A DNA stretch of 38,343 nucleotides from Microbacterium lacus. GTDB taxonomy: Bacteria; Actinomycetota; Actinomycetes; Actinomycetales; Microbacteriaceae. The stretch is taken from positions 1 to 38,343 of the forward strand of contig NZ_NMUM01000034.1 of the NCBI RefSeq assembly GCF_002812805.1. Reading direction: 5' to 3'. The position numbers and the translations under genes are program-made. The stretch's first letter is position 1. Each line of letters starts with the position of its first letter. Under the pieces are notes generated by a model that was given only the letters and a program-made list of their open reading frames with translations, ran no database searches and was not told where the DNA came from. Below are positions 16,113 through 24,689 of the stretch, in pieces.

Positions 16113-17087
16113 ATGACGGTCGATGGTCGACAGGACGTATTCACGAGGCCCAACGGTGTGTCGTTGGCGCCGGTGGCCACGTTTTCGCCACTCCTCGCCC
16201 GAACCCAGGTCGCACACGCGCCGGTTGACCCGATCGCTTTTGACTGTCTCAAGTTCATCGTCGTTCGCGCGGGCAGAGCTCGACTGTTCAGTGAGTTTGG
16301 CGTGCACTTCGTCAGCATGGGTGACGTTGTGATTCTGGCAGCGAACACCCTCTGTGGCGCTGAGCCCGAGGGGTGGATTTCGACCACGACGCTCTACCTT
16401 GACCGAGACTATGTCATCGATCAAGTGTTCTGGCAGTACGCGTCCCGGTTCCATGAGCGGCTCGACGCCAGTCAGTTCCTTGACGCCCATTACGCAGAAC
16501 CCACCCAGGTGGTCCGTATCGGTAGGCACAGGGCGGGACTGATGATGCCATGGCTCGATGAGTTGGTTGCATTGAGCGTAGACGGCCTTCCTCCTGATCG
16601 GTTCTATCGAGCGCAATCGCTCGTCTCCGCCGTGTTCGACATTCTGGTTCCGTTCATTGTGGTTGCCAATGAAGGGACAGCTGGCGCGCGGCGAAGTGCA
16701 TCGACGCCCACCGTGCCACGTCATCGTCAATTCCGTCCGGTACGTCCAGAGGTTCTTGAGGTCGCGCAGGTCTTGCGTGCGGAGCTGGATCGGCACTGGA
16801 CTGTGACTGAGCTCGCAGCCCGAGCGCACTTGTCCGTGTCTCAGTTGCGGCGGGTGTTCGTCGAGGCCTTTGGTAAGTCGCCGATCTCCTACTTGACGAT
16901 GCTTCGTGCCGAGCGCATGGCTCACCTACTGCGTGTGGATAACGCGCCCATCTCTGAGATCGCGGCCCAGGTGGGCTGGGGGGACCCTGACTTTGCTGCA
17001 CTTCAGTTCCGCCGGAGTGTCGGCGTTTCCCCCAGCGAGTACCGCAGAATCAGCGAGGTTGTCCCGGCGCCCTTCAACCCTGAGTGA
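16113..17087 (+). CDS. AraC-family transcriptional regulator
   Basis: This regulator is about 324 aa. Residues about 1-200 form an N-terminal effector/cupin-like region (FDCLKFIVVRAGRARLFSEF). The C-terminal AraC/XylS domain (about 215-318) has two HTH motifs: WTVTELAARAHLSVSQLRRV and ISEIAAQVGWGDPDFAALQF. I prefer ATG 16113; the frame is open from 16056, but that earlier ATG falls inside the 19-bp repeat. It lies between kdp and the conjugation module, and its target is unknown. Actinobacterial mobile elements often carry AraC-type regulators beside their transfer genes, so control of the module is one possibility. Confidence 0.82.
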   Translation: MTVDGRQDVFTRPNGVSLAPVATFSPLLARTQVAHAPVDPIAFDCLKFIVVRAGRARLFSEFGVHFVSMGDVVILAANTLCGAEPEGWISTTTLYLDRDYVIDQVFWQYASRFHERLDASQFLDAHYAEPTQVVRIGRHRAGLMMPWLDELVALSVDGLPPDRFYRAQSLVSAVFDILVPFIVVANEGTAGARRSASTPTVPRHRQFRPVRPEVLEVAQVLRAELDRHWTVTELAARAHLSVSQLRRVFVEAFGKSPISYLTMLRAERMAHLLRVDNAPISEIAAQVGWGDPDFAALQFRRSVGVSPSEYRRISEVVPAPFNPE

Positions 17088-17188
17088 ACGCGCGTCTTGC
17101 CGGGTGAAACGCTCATCTTTTTGCGCACGGATCACCAGGACTCTCCCGAATGAGCTAGACCGAGTTTGACCACGTCGGGTTCAGTGAT

Positions 17189-17199
17189 GCACCTGGCGG
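17189..17199 (+). promoter_or_regulatory. GCACCTG motif, site a
   Basis: GATGCACCTGGCGG lies upstream of the ArdC-like gene. It is the weakest member: the left GGTGC arm is replaced by TGATGC. A related GCACCTTCTGG occurs at 17254-17264. An ACCCGC/GCGGGT hairpin (17276-17293) sits just before the ribosome binding site. Confidence 0.45.
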
Positions 17200-17314
17200 T
17201 CGCTCACTTTCTGTCCGTCGTCCGTCTCGATTGCGTTTCCTGAGTCCCTTCGCGCACCTTCTGGTCGCAGAGGTCACCCGCCGTGTTGCGGGTACCTGCG
17301 GAAGGAGGACGACG

Positions 17315-18397
17315 ATGGCGACCAGCGAAGAGGCGCGGGCTGCGCGGGATGCGAAGCTCGATGCCCTCCATGAACAGCTCACCGGCGCGGTCGAGTCGTT
17401 GGTGTCGGGTGAGGACTGGAAGCAGGCGCTAGAGTTCGCGGCCCGGTTCCGTGCCCGTTCGTTCAATAACACGCTGCTGATCTTCGTGCAGCATCAGGCA
17501 GCGTTCGAGGCAGGCCGAGTGCCGGAGCCAGTGCCGTCGTATGTGGCGGGGTTCAAACAGTGGCAGGCGCTCGGCCGGCAGGTCGAGAAGGGCCAGTCGG
17601 GGTACATGATCCTCGCCCCGGTGACGGGCAGATTCGCGTCGTTCACGCCGAAGGTGGTGGAGTCGTGGCGCCGGCTCGGCCGGTTCGAGAAACCAAAACC
17701 GGGTGAGGCGGTGCGCTCCCGCATGGTCGGTGTCCGCCCCGCCTACGTCTGGGATGTCTCCCAAACCGCCGGTGACCCGATCCCCGGGCCGCCGTCACCT
17801 CGGCTGCTGGAAGGTGAAGCCCCCGACGGGCTCTGGGATGGCATCGCGCGTCTGGTGGAGGCGGAGGGGTTCACGGTGTTGCGGGTGCCGCATGAGGGCA
17901 TGATCCACGGTGCGAACGGCCTCACCGATTTCGGTGCGCGGACGGTGGCGGTGCGGGAGAACATGCCCGAGGCGGCACAGGTGAAGACCCTGGTGCACGA
18001 GCTCGCCCACGTCCTTCTGCACGGCCCGGACAATCCGGATGCGACGGGGCATCGCGGGATTGGTGAGGTGGAGGCGGATTCGGTGGCGTTGATGGTCGCC
18101 GCAGCGCACGGCATGGACACCAGCGACTACACGGTCCCGTATGTGTCGGGGTGGGCGGCGACGGTGCCGGAGAAGTCCCCGGTCGAAGTCGTCCAAGCCA
18201 CCGGCGAACGAGTCCGCAAAACCTCAGCCAGCATTCTCGATCAGCTCCCCACCGTGCAAATCGGCGACGGTGACCCGCCCGGCCTCACCCGCGACGCCCC
18301 AGCACGGAAGCAACCCGCGCCGACGGCGGATGCCGTGGGCGATCCGCTCACTGAGGAGCCGCGCCGCGCGGTGGCGGCATCGGTGAGGAGCCTGTGA
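17315..18397 (+). CDS. ArdC-like antirestriction / zinc metalloprotease-fold protein
   Basis: This 360-aa protein has an N-terminal ArdC-like domain (about 8-125), with FAARFRARSFNNTLLIFVQH and YVAGFKQWQALGRQVEKGQS. The C-terminal IrrE/ImmA-type metallopeptidase region has H228-E229-x-x-H232 (VHELAHVLLH) and a likely third ligand E253 in GEVEADSVAL. ArdC proteins bind single-stranded DNA and protect incoming conjugative DNA from restriction. I chose ATG 17315 because GGAAGGAGG lies just upstream; the longer frame from TTG 17231 has no support. It is the first gene of the module, fitting a role early after entry. Confidence 0.88.
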   Translation: MATSEEARAARDAKLDALHEQLTGAVESLVSGEDWKQALEFAARFRARSFNNTLLIFVQHQAAFEAGRVPEPVPSYVAGFKQWQALGRQVEKGQSGYMILAPVTGRFASFTPKVVESWRRLGRFEKPKPGEAVRSRMVGVRPAYVWDVSQTAGDPIPGPPSPRLLEGEAPDGLWDGIARLVEAEGFTVLRVPHEGMIHGANGLTDFGARTVAVRENMPEAAQVKTLVHELAHVLLHGPDNPDATGHRGIGEVEADSVALMVAAAHGMDTSDYTVPYVSGWAATVPEKSPVEVVQATGERVRKTSASILDQLPTVQIGDGDPPGLTRDAPARKQPAPTADAVGDPLTEEPRRAVAASVRSL

Positions 18398-19311
18398 TGG
18401 GCGCGATCGATCTGTTCGCCGAAGTCGGCGGGCTGCCGCTTTCGGAGGCGGCGGCGCGGTTTGCTGCGGCCGGGGTGCCGGTGTTCCCGTGTGTGCCGGG
18501 TGAGAAGCGCCCTTTGGTGCTCCGCGGCTTCCATGACGCGTCCGCTGATCCAGGGCAGGTTGCGGGATGGTGGTCGAGGTGGCCGTCCGCGAACATCGGC
18601 ATCCCCACCGGTGCCATGTCCGGGGTGGAGGTCGTCGATGTCGACGTGCATCCGACCGGCACCGGATTCCCTGCCTTCCGCGAAGCGCACCGTCAAGGCC
18701 ATGCGGTGGGGTGGGCGGCGCTCGTGCGCACCCCCTCCGGTGGGCTCCACGCCTACTACCCGGCGCACGCGGATCGTGTGCAGTCGTCGTGGCAGGCAGC
18801 GCGGGCGCATGTCGATTTCCGGGCTGAGGGCGGCTACATCATCGCGCCGCCGTCGAAGGTGCTGCGCCCTGGTGGGGTGCGGGCACCGTACCGGCTCATC
18901 GTCGCATCAGGCGATACTCCGGTGCCGGTGGATGCGGCGCGGCTGCGCGAGTTCCTGGACCCGCGTACCCCGATCCCTCTCGACCGTGCGCGCGCCAGCT
19001 CTCATCGGTTTGAGCGGCGTGGGTCGGATGTGAAGGTGCTCGCGGGTTGGGTGGCGGGGCGTGGTGAGGGTGAGCGGAACCGGGGCTTGTTCTGGGCCGC
19101 GTGCCGACTCGCAGAATCCGGCACCCCACCCGACGCGACCCTCGACGCGCTGGGGCCTGCGGCGGAGCATGCGGGGCTGGGGGTGCGGGAGATCATGGCG
19201 ACGATCCGCTCCGCCTACCGCACCACCCACCCCGCACCGCACACGTCCGTGGAGCCGGTGGCGGATGAGCGGCGTGTGGTGCGCGGATCACCGGGGCGGG
19301 TGATCTCATGA
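18397..19311 (+). CDS. bifunctional primase/polymerase (prim-pol) domain protein
   Basis: This 304-aa archaeo-eukaryotic-type primase has motif I with D81 and D83 (GVEVVDVDVHP), motif II with H118 (TPSGGLHAYY) and the following FRAEGGYIIAPPS. The prim-pol domain spans about 10-190. The C-terminal part (WVAGRGEGERNRGLFWAACR) resembles the PriCT-like tail of plasmid primases. No helicase domain is attached. The ATG shares a base with the ardC stop and uses GAGGAG inside the end of that gene. It could synthesise the complementary strand after transfer. Confidence 0.88.
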   Translation: MGAIDLFAEVGGLPLSEAAARFAAAGVPVFPCVPGEKRPLVLRGFHDASADPGQVAGWWSRWPSANIGIPTGAMSGVEVVDVDVHPTGTGFPAFREAHRQGHAVGWAALVRTPSGGLHAYYPAHADRVQSSWQAARAHVDFRAEGGYIIAPPSKVLRPGGVRAPYRLIVASGDTPVPVDAARLREFLDPRTPIPLDRARASSHRFERRGSDVKVLAGWVAGRGEGERNRGLFWAACRLAESGTPPDATLDALGPAAEHAGLGVREIMATIRSAYRTTHPAPHTSVEPVADERRVVRGSPGRVIS

Positions 19312-19994
19312 AGACCACCGAGGCTGTCTCGCCGCGGGGTCGCCGCTTAGCGGTGGTGACGGCGATCACGGGCACGGTGTTCATCGCAGCCGGCGCATTC
19401 TGGCTGTCGTTCACCGCGCTTGCTGATCTGGCGCGGCGGTCTGGGATTGATGCGGGGCAGGCGTGGGCGTGGCCGTTGATCGTGGACGGCATCATCGTCG
19501 TCGCAACCGTCGCCGTCGTCGCCCTCGCCAGCCAGTCCCGCCCGACCTGGTACCCGTGGACGCTCCTCGCCGCCGGCGCGATCGTGTCGGTCACGGCGAA
19601 CGCGATCCACGCGATCATCGCCGCCGACACCGACGTACCGCCGATCTTGGCTGCGTCGGTCGCCGCGATCCCGCCGCTGGTGCTGCTGTCGATCACGCAC
19701 CTCACCGTCATCCTCACCCGCCCCACCAGCACACCGGATGCAGACGTGATCGAGAACGCTCCGGCTGAGGCGGTCGCTCCATCGCAGGCGGTCGCCGTGC
19801 CAGAACGGGAGCCAGCGCTGGCAGTGGAGTTGCCGGTGGTGTCGGTGCGTGAGCGGCGGGCGGAGGCGACCACGTTGCGGGAGGTGGAGGGGTGGTCGAA
19901 CAAACAGATCGCCCGGCACCTGGGTGTACACCCCTCCACGGTCGGCCGCTGGTTCACCCCAGCGATCAATGGAGCGAAGGACGAAGCATCGTGA
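19308..19994 (+). CDS. DUF2637 membrane protein with C-terminal HTH
   Basis: This 228-aa protein has four predicted membrane helices (about 14-38, 52-75, 81-104, 112-135), matching DUF2637. A linker follows, then a C-terminal helix-turn-helix (about 190-216, WSNKQIARHLGVHPSTVGRW). DUF2637 proteins are frequent on actinobacterial plasmids and are sometimes grouped with Spd spread proteins, but the role is not settled. The HTH tail suggests a membrane-tethered DNA-binding protein (inference). It overlaps both neighbours by four bases. Confidence 0.8.
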   Translation: MKTTEAVSPRGRRLAVVTAITGTVFIAAGAFWLSFTALADLARRSGIDAGQAWAWPLIVDGIIVVATVAVVALASQSRPTWYPWTLLAAGAIVSVTANAIHAIIAADTDVPPILAASVAAIPPLVLLSITHLTVILTRPTSTPDADVIENAPAEAVAPSQAVAVPEREPALAVELPVVSVRERRAEATTLREVEGWSNKQIARHLGVHPSTVGRWFTPAINGAKDEAS

Positions 19995-20425
19995 ACGATC
20001 ACGCAGAGAGGAACCGCACCGAACTACCGGTGACTCGGCCCGAGACGGTCGAAGGTTCCGAGGCTGAGCGGTCGGTGTTCGCCGTGCACCGGGACCCCTC
20101 GCTCACCGCCGCCGGTGCTGATCCTGGTTCGCGGGTGGGGCGCGGGGTTGCGTGGGTGCGGCCGACTGATTTGATCGCGTCGAGCTCCGCCCGGATCGCG
20201 GGCCGCGGCATCAACTTTCAGAGCGAGCTCGCGCACCGTGCCCGACGCGCGCCAGGCCACGCCTACCGTGCGACCCGGAATCATGCCCGCGACATTCGGG
20301 ATCGCCGAGCGGAACGTGCGGCATCTGCGGGGCCGTCGGTGTTCGAGTCGTTCGATGTGTTCGAGGCGCAGGATCGGTCGCGCTCGTCGTCGTGGGTGCG
20401 GCCGTCCGGGATCGGGCTGGGGTGA
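19991..20425 (+). CDS. hypothetical arginine-rich protein
   Basis: This 144-aa protein starts with GTG 19991, overlapping the previous stop (GTGA). Residues about 70-110 are strongly basic (ELAHRARRAPGHAYRATRNH), consistent with nucleic-acid binding; the tail is serine-rich. I recognise no family. Its tight coupling to the primase/DUF2637 genes suggests a role in DNA processing of the element. Confidence 0.6.
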   Translation: MNDHAERNRTELPVTRPETVEGSEAERSVFAVHRDPSLTAAGADPGSRVGRGVAWVRPTDLIASSSARIAGRGINFQSELAHRARRAPGHAYRATRNHARDIRDRRAERAASAGPSVFESFDVFEAQDRSRSSSWVRPSGIGLG

Positions 20426-20472
20426 ACGGCTATGCGCAGAAGATGGTGGCGCGACGGGGTTGGTGGGGAGCC

Positions 20473-20488
20473 GGTGCGCACCTGCTTG
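20473..20488 (+). promoter_or_regulatory. GGTGC-GCACCTG motif, site b
   Basis: GGTGCGCACCTGCTTG, with palindromic GGTGC/GCACC arms directly abutting, 15 bases before ATG 20504. The AGGAGGTG ribosome binding site lies immediately downstream and could pair with CACCT in the motif. Confidence 0.6.
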
Positions 20489-20503
20489 TCAGGAGGTGCC
20501 ACC

Positions 20504-21376
20504 ATGCCACAACCCCACACCCCACGCAGCGACGGTCGCGGGCGTGAGCTCGAGAACTCAGAACGGCTCCGCGGACTCCTCACCCGCCTCAACGCCGCAG
20601 GCCCGGACGCCTGGCGGACGGACCCCGATGCAGCGGAACTCATGCGGCACGCGGCCGACAAGTACGCCGCCCTCGCGCGCAAGCACGGCCTGGACCCGTG
20701 GGAGGCGGCGACCGCGGCGTTTGAGGCGATGCGCACGCCCTCGGTGCGGCGGGCGGATGATCCGTGGGCGGTCATCACCCGTGCCGTGCAGATCACCTGC
20801 ATCGCGGAGAACCGCGCCAATGGGCTCTTGTGTTCTGTGCATCAAGCGCGCCGGCCGAGGTACTCGAGTTTCCATGACGCCGAACGCTTCTCTGAGCGGG
20901 AAAACCCCCTCACCGACTACCACCCCGCGTTCCGCGCCGACCCGTTCCCACACGATGACGAAGACGATGACAGCGGCGACGAGATGGAAGTACCAAGGTC
21001 GACGGGTGTGGAGTCCGCCGTCGAGGACACGATCGCGTTGCTGTGCTGGAACCGGTGGGAACCAGTGGTCGCCCGTGCCGCAGTCGAGTGCATCTGCGCC
21101 CGCCTCGCGGAATCCGTCTCCCGTACGGGCGCATACGAGTCCCTGCGACGCGACCGGCACGCCCGCGCCCTGCTCGATCTGCCTGCCCCGTCGTGGTATA
21201 GGCTGCTGCGGATCATCCTCGGCGCCCCCGACCTGCACCTGGCCGGTACGAACGCGGGCCGTGGGGTGTTGCTGCGGCTGCTGATCGGTGAGTCCTTGGC
21301 GCACCTCATGGATGACACGGACTTGGCTGCGGCGATCAAAGTCGCCGCACCCGGCGTGATGCGGGGTCGGCCATGA
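20504..21376 (+). CDS. conserved hypothetical protein with a sigma-region-2-like N-terminal half
   Basis: This 290-aa protein starts at ATG 20504 behind AGGAGGTG; an earlier in-frame start (20432) has no such site. The helical segment about 45-100 (HAADKYAALARKHGLDPWEA, then DPWAVITRAVQITCIAENRA) resembles region 2 of sigma-70-type factors in layout. This is an impression, not a firm assignment. An acidic stretch (PHDDEDDDSGDEMEV) separates it from a helical C-terminal part. It overlaps the ParB-like gene by ATGA. A regulator of the module would fit. Confidence 0.6.
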   Translation: MPQPHTPRSDGRGRELENSERLRGLLTRLNAAGPDAWRTDPDAAELMRHAADKYAALARKHGLDPWEAATAAFEAMRTPSVRRADDPWAVITRAVQITCIAENRANGLLCSVHQARRPRYSSFHDAERFSERENPLTDYHPAFRADPFPHDDEDDDSGDEMEVPRSTGVESAVEDTIALLCWNRWEPVVARAAVECICARLAESVSRTGAYESLRRDRHARALLDLPAPSWYRLLRIILGAPDLHLAGTNAGRGVLLRLLIGESLAHLMDDTDLAAAIKVAAPGVMRGRP

Positions 21377-22440
21377 GCGAGCCGGGGCATATCGAGCTGG
21401 AGCGGGCCGTCGATTCGATCTGGGCCGGCCGCCGACACCGCGAGGACTACGGCGACCTCGACTCGCTGGTGGAGTCGATAGCGCGGGATGGGCTGTTGCA
21501 GCCGATCACTATCACCCCGGACGGGATGCTGATCTGCGGCGCACGACGTTTGGCCGCGATCCGCCGGCTCGGGTGGAAGACGGTGAACGTGTGGGTGCGC
21601 TCGGGCATCTCCACCACCCTCGGGCAGCTCCTCGCCGAACAGGACGACAACCTCCTGCACAAGCCCCTCACCCGCACCGAGGAAGCCACCCTCTACGCCG
21701 AACTGAAATCCCTCATGGTCGAGGATGCGACGGGCCGGCAGGAAGCGTCACGGTTCACCTCGAAACACGAAAACCCCAGGTCACACGGTGCCGCCACCGT
21801 GGCGGCACCGCAAAAGGGCGAGACACGACAGCAGGCTGCGCTCATGGTCACCGGCCGCAACGCCTACACCTCGCTAGAACGCATCAACGAGTTGCAGCAC
21901 CTTGCCGCCGACCCTGCACAGCCCGACGACGTACAGCAGCGGGCACGGGAAGAACTTGACCGGATCGACGCGGGCGGGTCGATCACCGGAGCCGGGCATC
22001 GCATCAGAGCCGCACAAGCCCTCGCCGAACTCGACGCCCTCGCGGGCGACCCTGCACAACCGGCAGGCATCCGCGACACCGCCGCCGCAGGCGCGACCCG
22101 TCTCCGGGAGCTTGAAGACACGGCACGGCCGGCGGATCTGGAACGTCTCGCGGTACTCGCTGTCGAGCGTGCGAAGTCTGCGACGAAGAAGCGTTCCGCC
22201 CAGCTCGCATCAGCACGGCTCCACGCGGTTGAGGAGCAGCCGCGGGAGTTCCTGCCGGTGCGGTCGTTCGTCTACCTCTGGGATGAACTCTCCACCTGGA
22301 CTGAACGCTACGACCCCGAAAGCATCGGCCCGTCCTTGTCGGGTGAGCAGTGGGCGATGTTCGAGAACGCCGTCACCGCGACGGTGGCGTTCCTGGATAC
22401 CGCCCGCACTGCACGAAACGTGCGCCGCGAAACCGCCTGA
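21373..22440 (+). CDS. ParB/Spo0J-like protein
   Basis: This 355-aa protein has an N-terminal ParB nuclease-like domain (about 10-110: DYGDLDSLVESIARDGLLQP, GMLICGARRLAAIRRLGWKT), a central helical region with a transmission of LTRTEEATLYAE type, and a long C-terminal helical domain. No ParA partner is visible, so a role in conjugal regulation or oriT processing is as likely as partition. It overlaps the preceding gene by four bases. Confidence 0.8.
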   Translation: MSEPGHIELERAVDSIWAGRRHREDYGDLDSLVESIARDGLLQPITITPDGMLICGARRLAAIRRLGWKTVNVWVRSGISTTLGQLLAEQDDNLLHKPLTRTEEATLYAELKSLMVEDATGRQEASRFTSKHENPRSHGAATVAAPQKGETRQQAALMVTGRNAYTSLERINELQHLAADPAQPDDVQQRAREELDRIDAGGSITGAGHRIRAAQALAELDALAGDPAQPAGIRDTAAAGATRLRELEDTARPADLERLAVLAVERAKSATKKRSAQLASARLHAVEEQPREFLPVRSFVYLWDELSTWTERYDPESIGPSLSGEQWAMFENAVTATVAFLDTARTARNVRRETA

Positions 22441-22473
22441 TCCCTCCGCACCCTTTCGGCCCTGGGTGCTGTG

Positions 22474-22487
22474 GTGCACCTGTCTGG
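22474..22487 (+). promoter_or_regulatory. GGTGCACCTG motif, site c
   Basis: GGTGCACCTGTCTGG spans about 22474-22488, 31 bases before ATG 22519. An alternative stem, GCACCC (22448-22453) with GGGTGC (22464-22469), lies just upstream and could compete with it in RNA. Confidence 0.6.
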
Positions 22488-22518
22488 TGATCCGAATCTC
22501 GTCGGGAAGGACATCAGG

Positions 22519-23214
22519 ATGGACCCCACCGCTCGCAGCCGCCGCACCGTGCTCATCGCCGCCATCGCCGGCGGCCTCATCCTGCTCCTCCTCATCGGTG
22601 TCGGCGTCTACGGACTCATCCGCGGACCCCAGACCACCGAACCCGCTGAGCCAACCCTTACCGATGGGCCGGCGGCCACGAACCCGGCACACGTCCCGGC
22701 AGAGCCGGAGCCTGTGGTCACAATCGGCGGACCGGAAAAGTTCGCAAGCGCGGTCGCGGAAGCACTGTTCACGTGGGATACGACCAGCGGGTATGGGCCT
22801 GCCGATTACGCGCAGATGCTCGCCGATGTCACCGCCGAAACGGAAGCCGACGCGGCCGCTTCCGATGTCCGTTCCTATCTGCCTACGCCGGAGGCGTGGG
22901 CGCAGCTCCGCACGCATCAGACGCGGCAGTGGCTCATCATCGACACGATCGAGATCCCGGCTGCGTGGGAGGATGCGGTGGTGCAGGCGGCGCCGGGGCA
23001 GATTCCTGACGGTGCGGTCGCGTACACGATCACCGGCACCCGCCACCGGACCGGCTACTGGGGCACCGACCCGGTCACGACAACGCACCCGGTCGCGTTC
23101 ACCGTGTTCCTCATTTGCACCCCCGAACGGGGCTCCGCACCGTCGCCTGCCGATCCGATCACCGACACCTGTCTCTTGTTGCGGTTGTCGCAGCTCGACA
23201 ACCCTTTGCGGTGA
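22519..23214 (+). CDS. VirB8/TcpC-like conjugation protein (putative)
   Basis: This 231-aa protein has a short basic cytoplasmic start (MDPTARSRRT), one membrane helix (about 10-33, VLIAAIAGGLILLLLIGVGV), a proline-rich linker and an extracellular domain of about 165 aa. The layout is that of VirB8/TcpC-type proteins, which scaffold Gram-positive secretion channels; the assignment rests on topology and position, not on a clear motif. ATG 22519 follows GGGAAGGA. The hydrolase start overlaps its stop. Confidence 0.6.
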   Translation: MDPTARSRRTVLIAAIAGGLILLLLIGVGVYGLIRGPQTTEPAEPTLTDGPAATNPAHVPAEPEPVVTIGGPEKFASAVAEALFTWDTTSGYGPADYAQMLADVTAETEADAAASDVRSYLPTPEAWAQLRTHQTRQWLIIDTIEIPAAWEDAVVQAAPGQIPDGAVAYTITGTRHRTGYWGTDPVTTTHPVAFTVFLICTPERGSAPSPADPITDTCLLLRLSQLDNPLR

Positions 23215-24398
23215 CCGCCATGCTCAAGAAGCTCCTCGCCGCCCTCACCGTCGCCGCCGTCTGCTTCGGCCCCGCGACCGTCCTCCTGTCCGTTGCCGTC
23301 CTCGCCAACCCCGCCATCGCCGCGTGCGCACCGGGGTCGTTGATCGTGGGGCCGATCCCGGACTCACTGACCGCGACCACGAAGAACGGTGAGACGGTGA
23401 CGCTGAACCGTCAACAACTCACCCACGCCGCAACCATCATCACCGTCGGCGGACAAACAGACGATGTCGGGCGTCCGGGGGCGGTGATCGCGTTGATGGC
23501 GGCGCTCACGGAGTCGCACCTGCGGATGCTCGCCAACACCGGCACCTACCCCGAATCCGCGAACTTCCCCAACGATGGGGATGCGTCCGATCATGACTCG
23601 CTCGGCCTGTTCCAGATGCGGCCGCAAGCCGGGTGGGGCACCGTCGCGGAGCTCATGGACCCGAACTATCAAGCCCGCGCGTTCTACGGCGGACCGGCCG
23701 GACCCAACTACCCGAGCCCCCGAGGACTGTTGGACATTCCGGGGTGGCAGCAACTCGACCCCGGCAAAGCTGCGCAAGCCGTCGAGGTGTCGGCCTATCC
23801 GGATCGGTATCAGAACTATCAGCCCGTCGCCGAAGCGATCCTCACCGCACTCACCCGCCCCGCACCATCAACCGGCGGCGGTGGCGGTGAGGTGGTGGTG
23901 CCGGAGACCACCAGAGTCGTGTTCCCGTTGCCGGAAGGCTCCTGGGTGCGGACCAGCCCGTTCGGGTGGCGCACCGACCCAATCACATTCGAGACCGCGT
24001 TCCACTCCGGCAGCGACTTCGCCGCCGCCGACGGCACCCCGATCTACGCCGTCGCCGATGGAATCGTCACCCACGCCGGATACACCGGCTCCTGGGGCGG
24101 ACTCATCATCGTGGAACACACCGTCGGCAGCGAACGCATCGCGTCCTATTACGCCCATATGTGGGAGCACGGCATCCACGTCACCGAAGGCATGACCATC
24201 ACCGCCGGCCAACACATCGGCGATGTCGGCTCCTCCGGGAAATCCACCGGCCCCCACCTCCACCTCGAAATCCGCCCCGGCGGGACCGAGCAGCCCGCGA
24301 TCGACTCCGACCAATGGCTCACCGACCACGACGCCGAAGGCATAACCGGCGGCAACACCTCCCGCGCGACCTGCACTCTGAGCGGGGGTGGCCGCTGA
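23211..24398 (+). CDS. secreted cell-wall hydrolase (transglycosylase-like plus M23 peptidase)
   Basis: This protein is about 395 aa. An N-terminal signal or anchor helix spans about 4-38. A lysozyme-like region (about 85-205) has the putative catalytic glutamate in ALTESHLRML and the SLGLFQMRPQAGWG motif. The C-terminal M23 endopeptidase (about 245-365) has H265 and D269 (FHSGSDF) and H349/H351 (GPHLHLEIRPGG). It would cut a passage through peptidoglycan for the transfer channel, as VirB1/TcpG-type enzymes do. GTG 23211 overlaps the previous stop; ATG 23220 is the alternative start. Confidence 0.88.
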   Translation: MTAMLKKLLAALTVAAVCFGPATVLLSVAVLANPAIAACAPGSLIVGPIPDSLTATTKNGETVTLNRQQLTHAATIITVGGQTDDVGRPGAVIALMAALTESHLRMLANTGTYPESANFPNDGDASDHDSLGLFQMRPQAGWGTVAELMDPNYQARAFYGGPAGPNYPSPRGLLDIPGWQQLDPGKAAQAVEVSAYPDRYQNYQPVAEAILTALTRPAPSTGGGGGEVVVPETTRVVFPLPEGSWVRTSPFGWRTDPITFETAFHSGSDFAAADGTPIYAVADGIVTHAGYTGSWGGLIIVEHTVGSERIASYYAHMWEHGIHVTEGMTITAGQHIGDVGSSGKSTGPHLHLEIRPGGTEQPAIDSDQWLTDHDAEGITGGNTSRATCTLSGGGR

Positions 24399-24664
24399 TG
24401 GACGTGTTCCCCGACTTCGGCGGCGTCGGCGCCGCCGACGACCTCCGCACGGTGATCGGCGCGCTACTGATGTTCGTGCTCATCATCGCCGTACTCATGC
24501 TGATCGTCTCAGCGATCATCTGGGCCATCTCATCCTCGACCGGCAACCCCCACACCGCGACCAAAGCCCGCCTCGGTGCCTGGGTGGCACTCGGCACCGC
24601 AGCCCTCGCAGGAGCTGGCGTTGCCTGGGTCAACTTTCTCCTTGGTGTAGGAGATCAACTTTGA
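24398..24664 (+). CDS. DUF6112-family small membrane protein, copy 1
   Basis: This is an 88-aa protein with two hydrophobic helices (about 22-44 and 62-84). The ATG shares a base with the upstream stop (TGATG). The pattern LR..IGALL...LIVSAIIWAIS.....NPH matches the second copy at 25682. Size and two-helix topology resemble VirB2/TrbC pilin-type subunits, but a pilin function is an inference. Confidence 0.78.
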   Translation: MDVFPDFGGVGAADDLRTVIGALLMFVLIIAVLMLIVSAIIWAISSSTGNPHTATKARLGAWVALGTAALAGAGVAWVNFLLGVGDQL

Positions 24665-24689
24665 CGATGCGTCGTCGTGCTGCTGCGGT

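Noticed and set aside
17231..17314. 28-residue N-terminal extension of the ArdC-like protein from TTG 17231
   Set aside because: It lacks a ribosome binding site, whereas ATG 17315 has GGAAGGAGG; the extension crosses the motif and hairpin region.
21235..21246. GCACCTGGCCGG inside the gene at 20504-21376, and similar heptamers at 690, 945, 6337, 19916, 23516, 29330 and 33362
   Set aside because: They lie inside coding sequence and lack the GGTGC arm, so they are treated as chance matches and not as members of the shared motif.
21902..23392. 496-codon plus-strand frame across the ParB-like and VirB8-like genes
   Set aside because: The translation is Ser/Arg/Pro-rich without domains and overlaps two supported genes in another frame.
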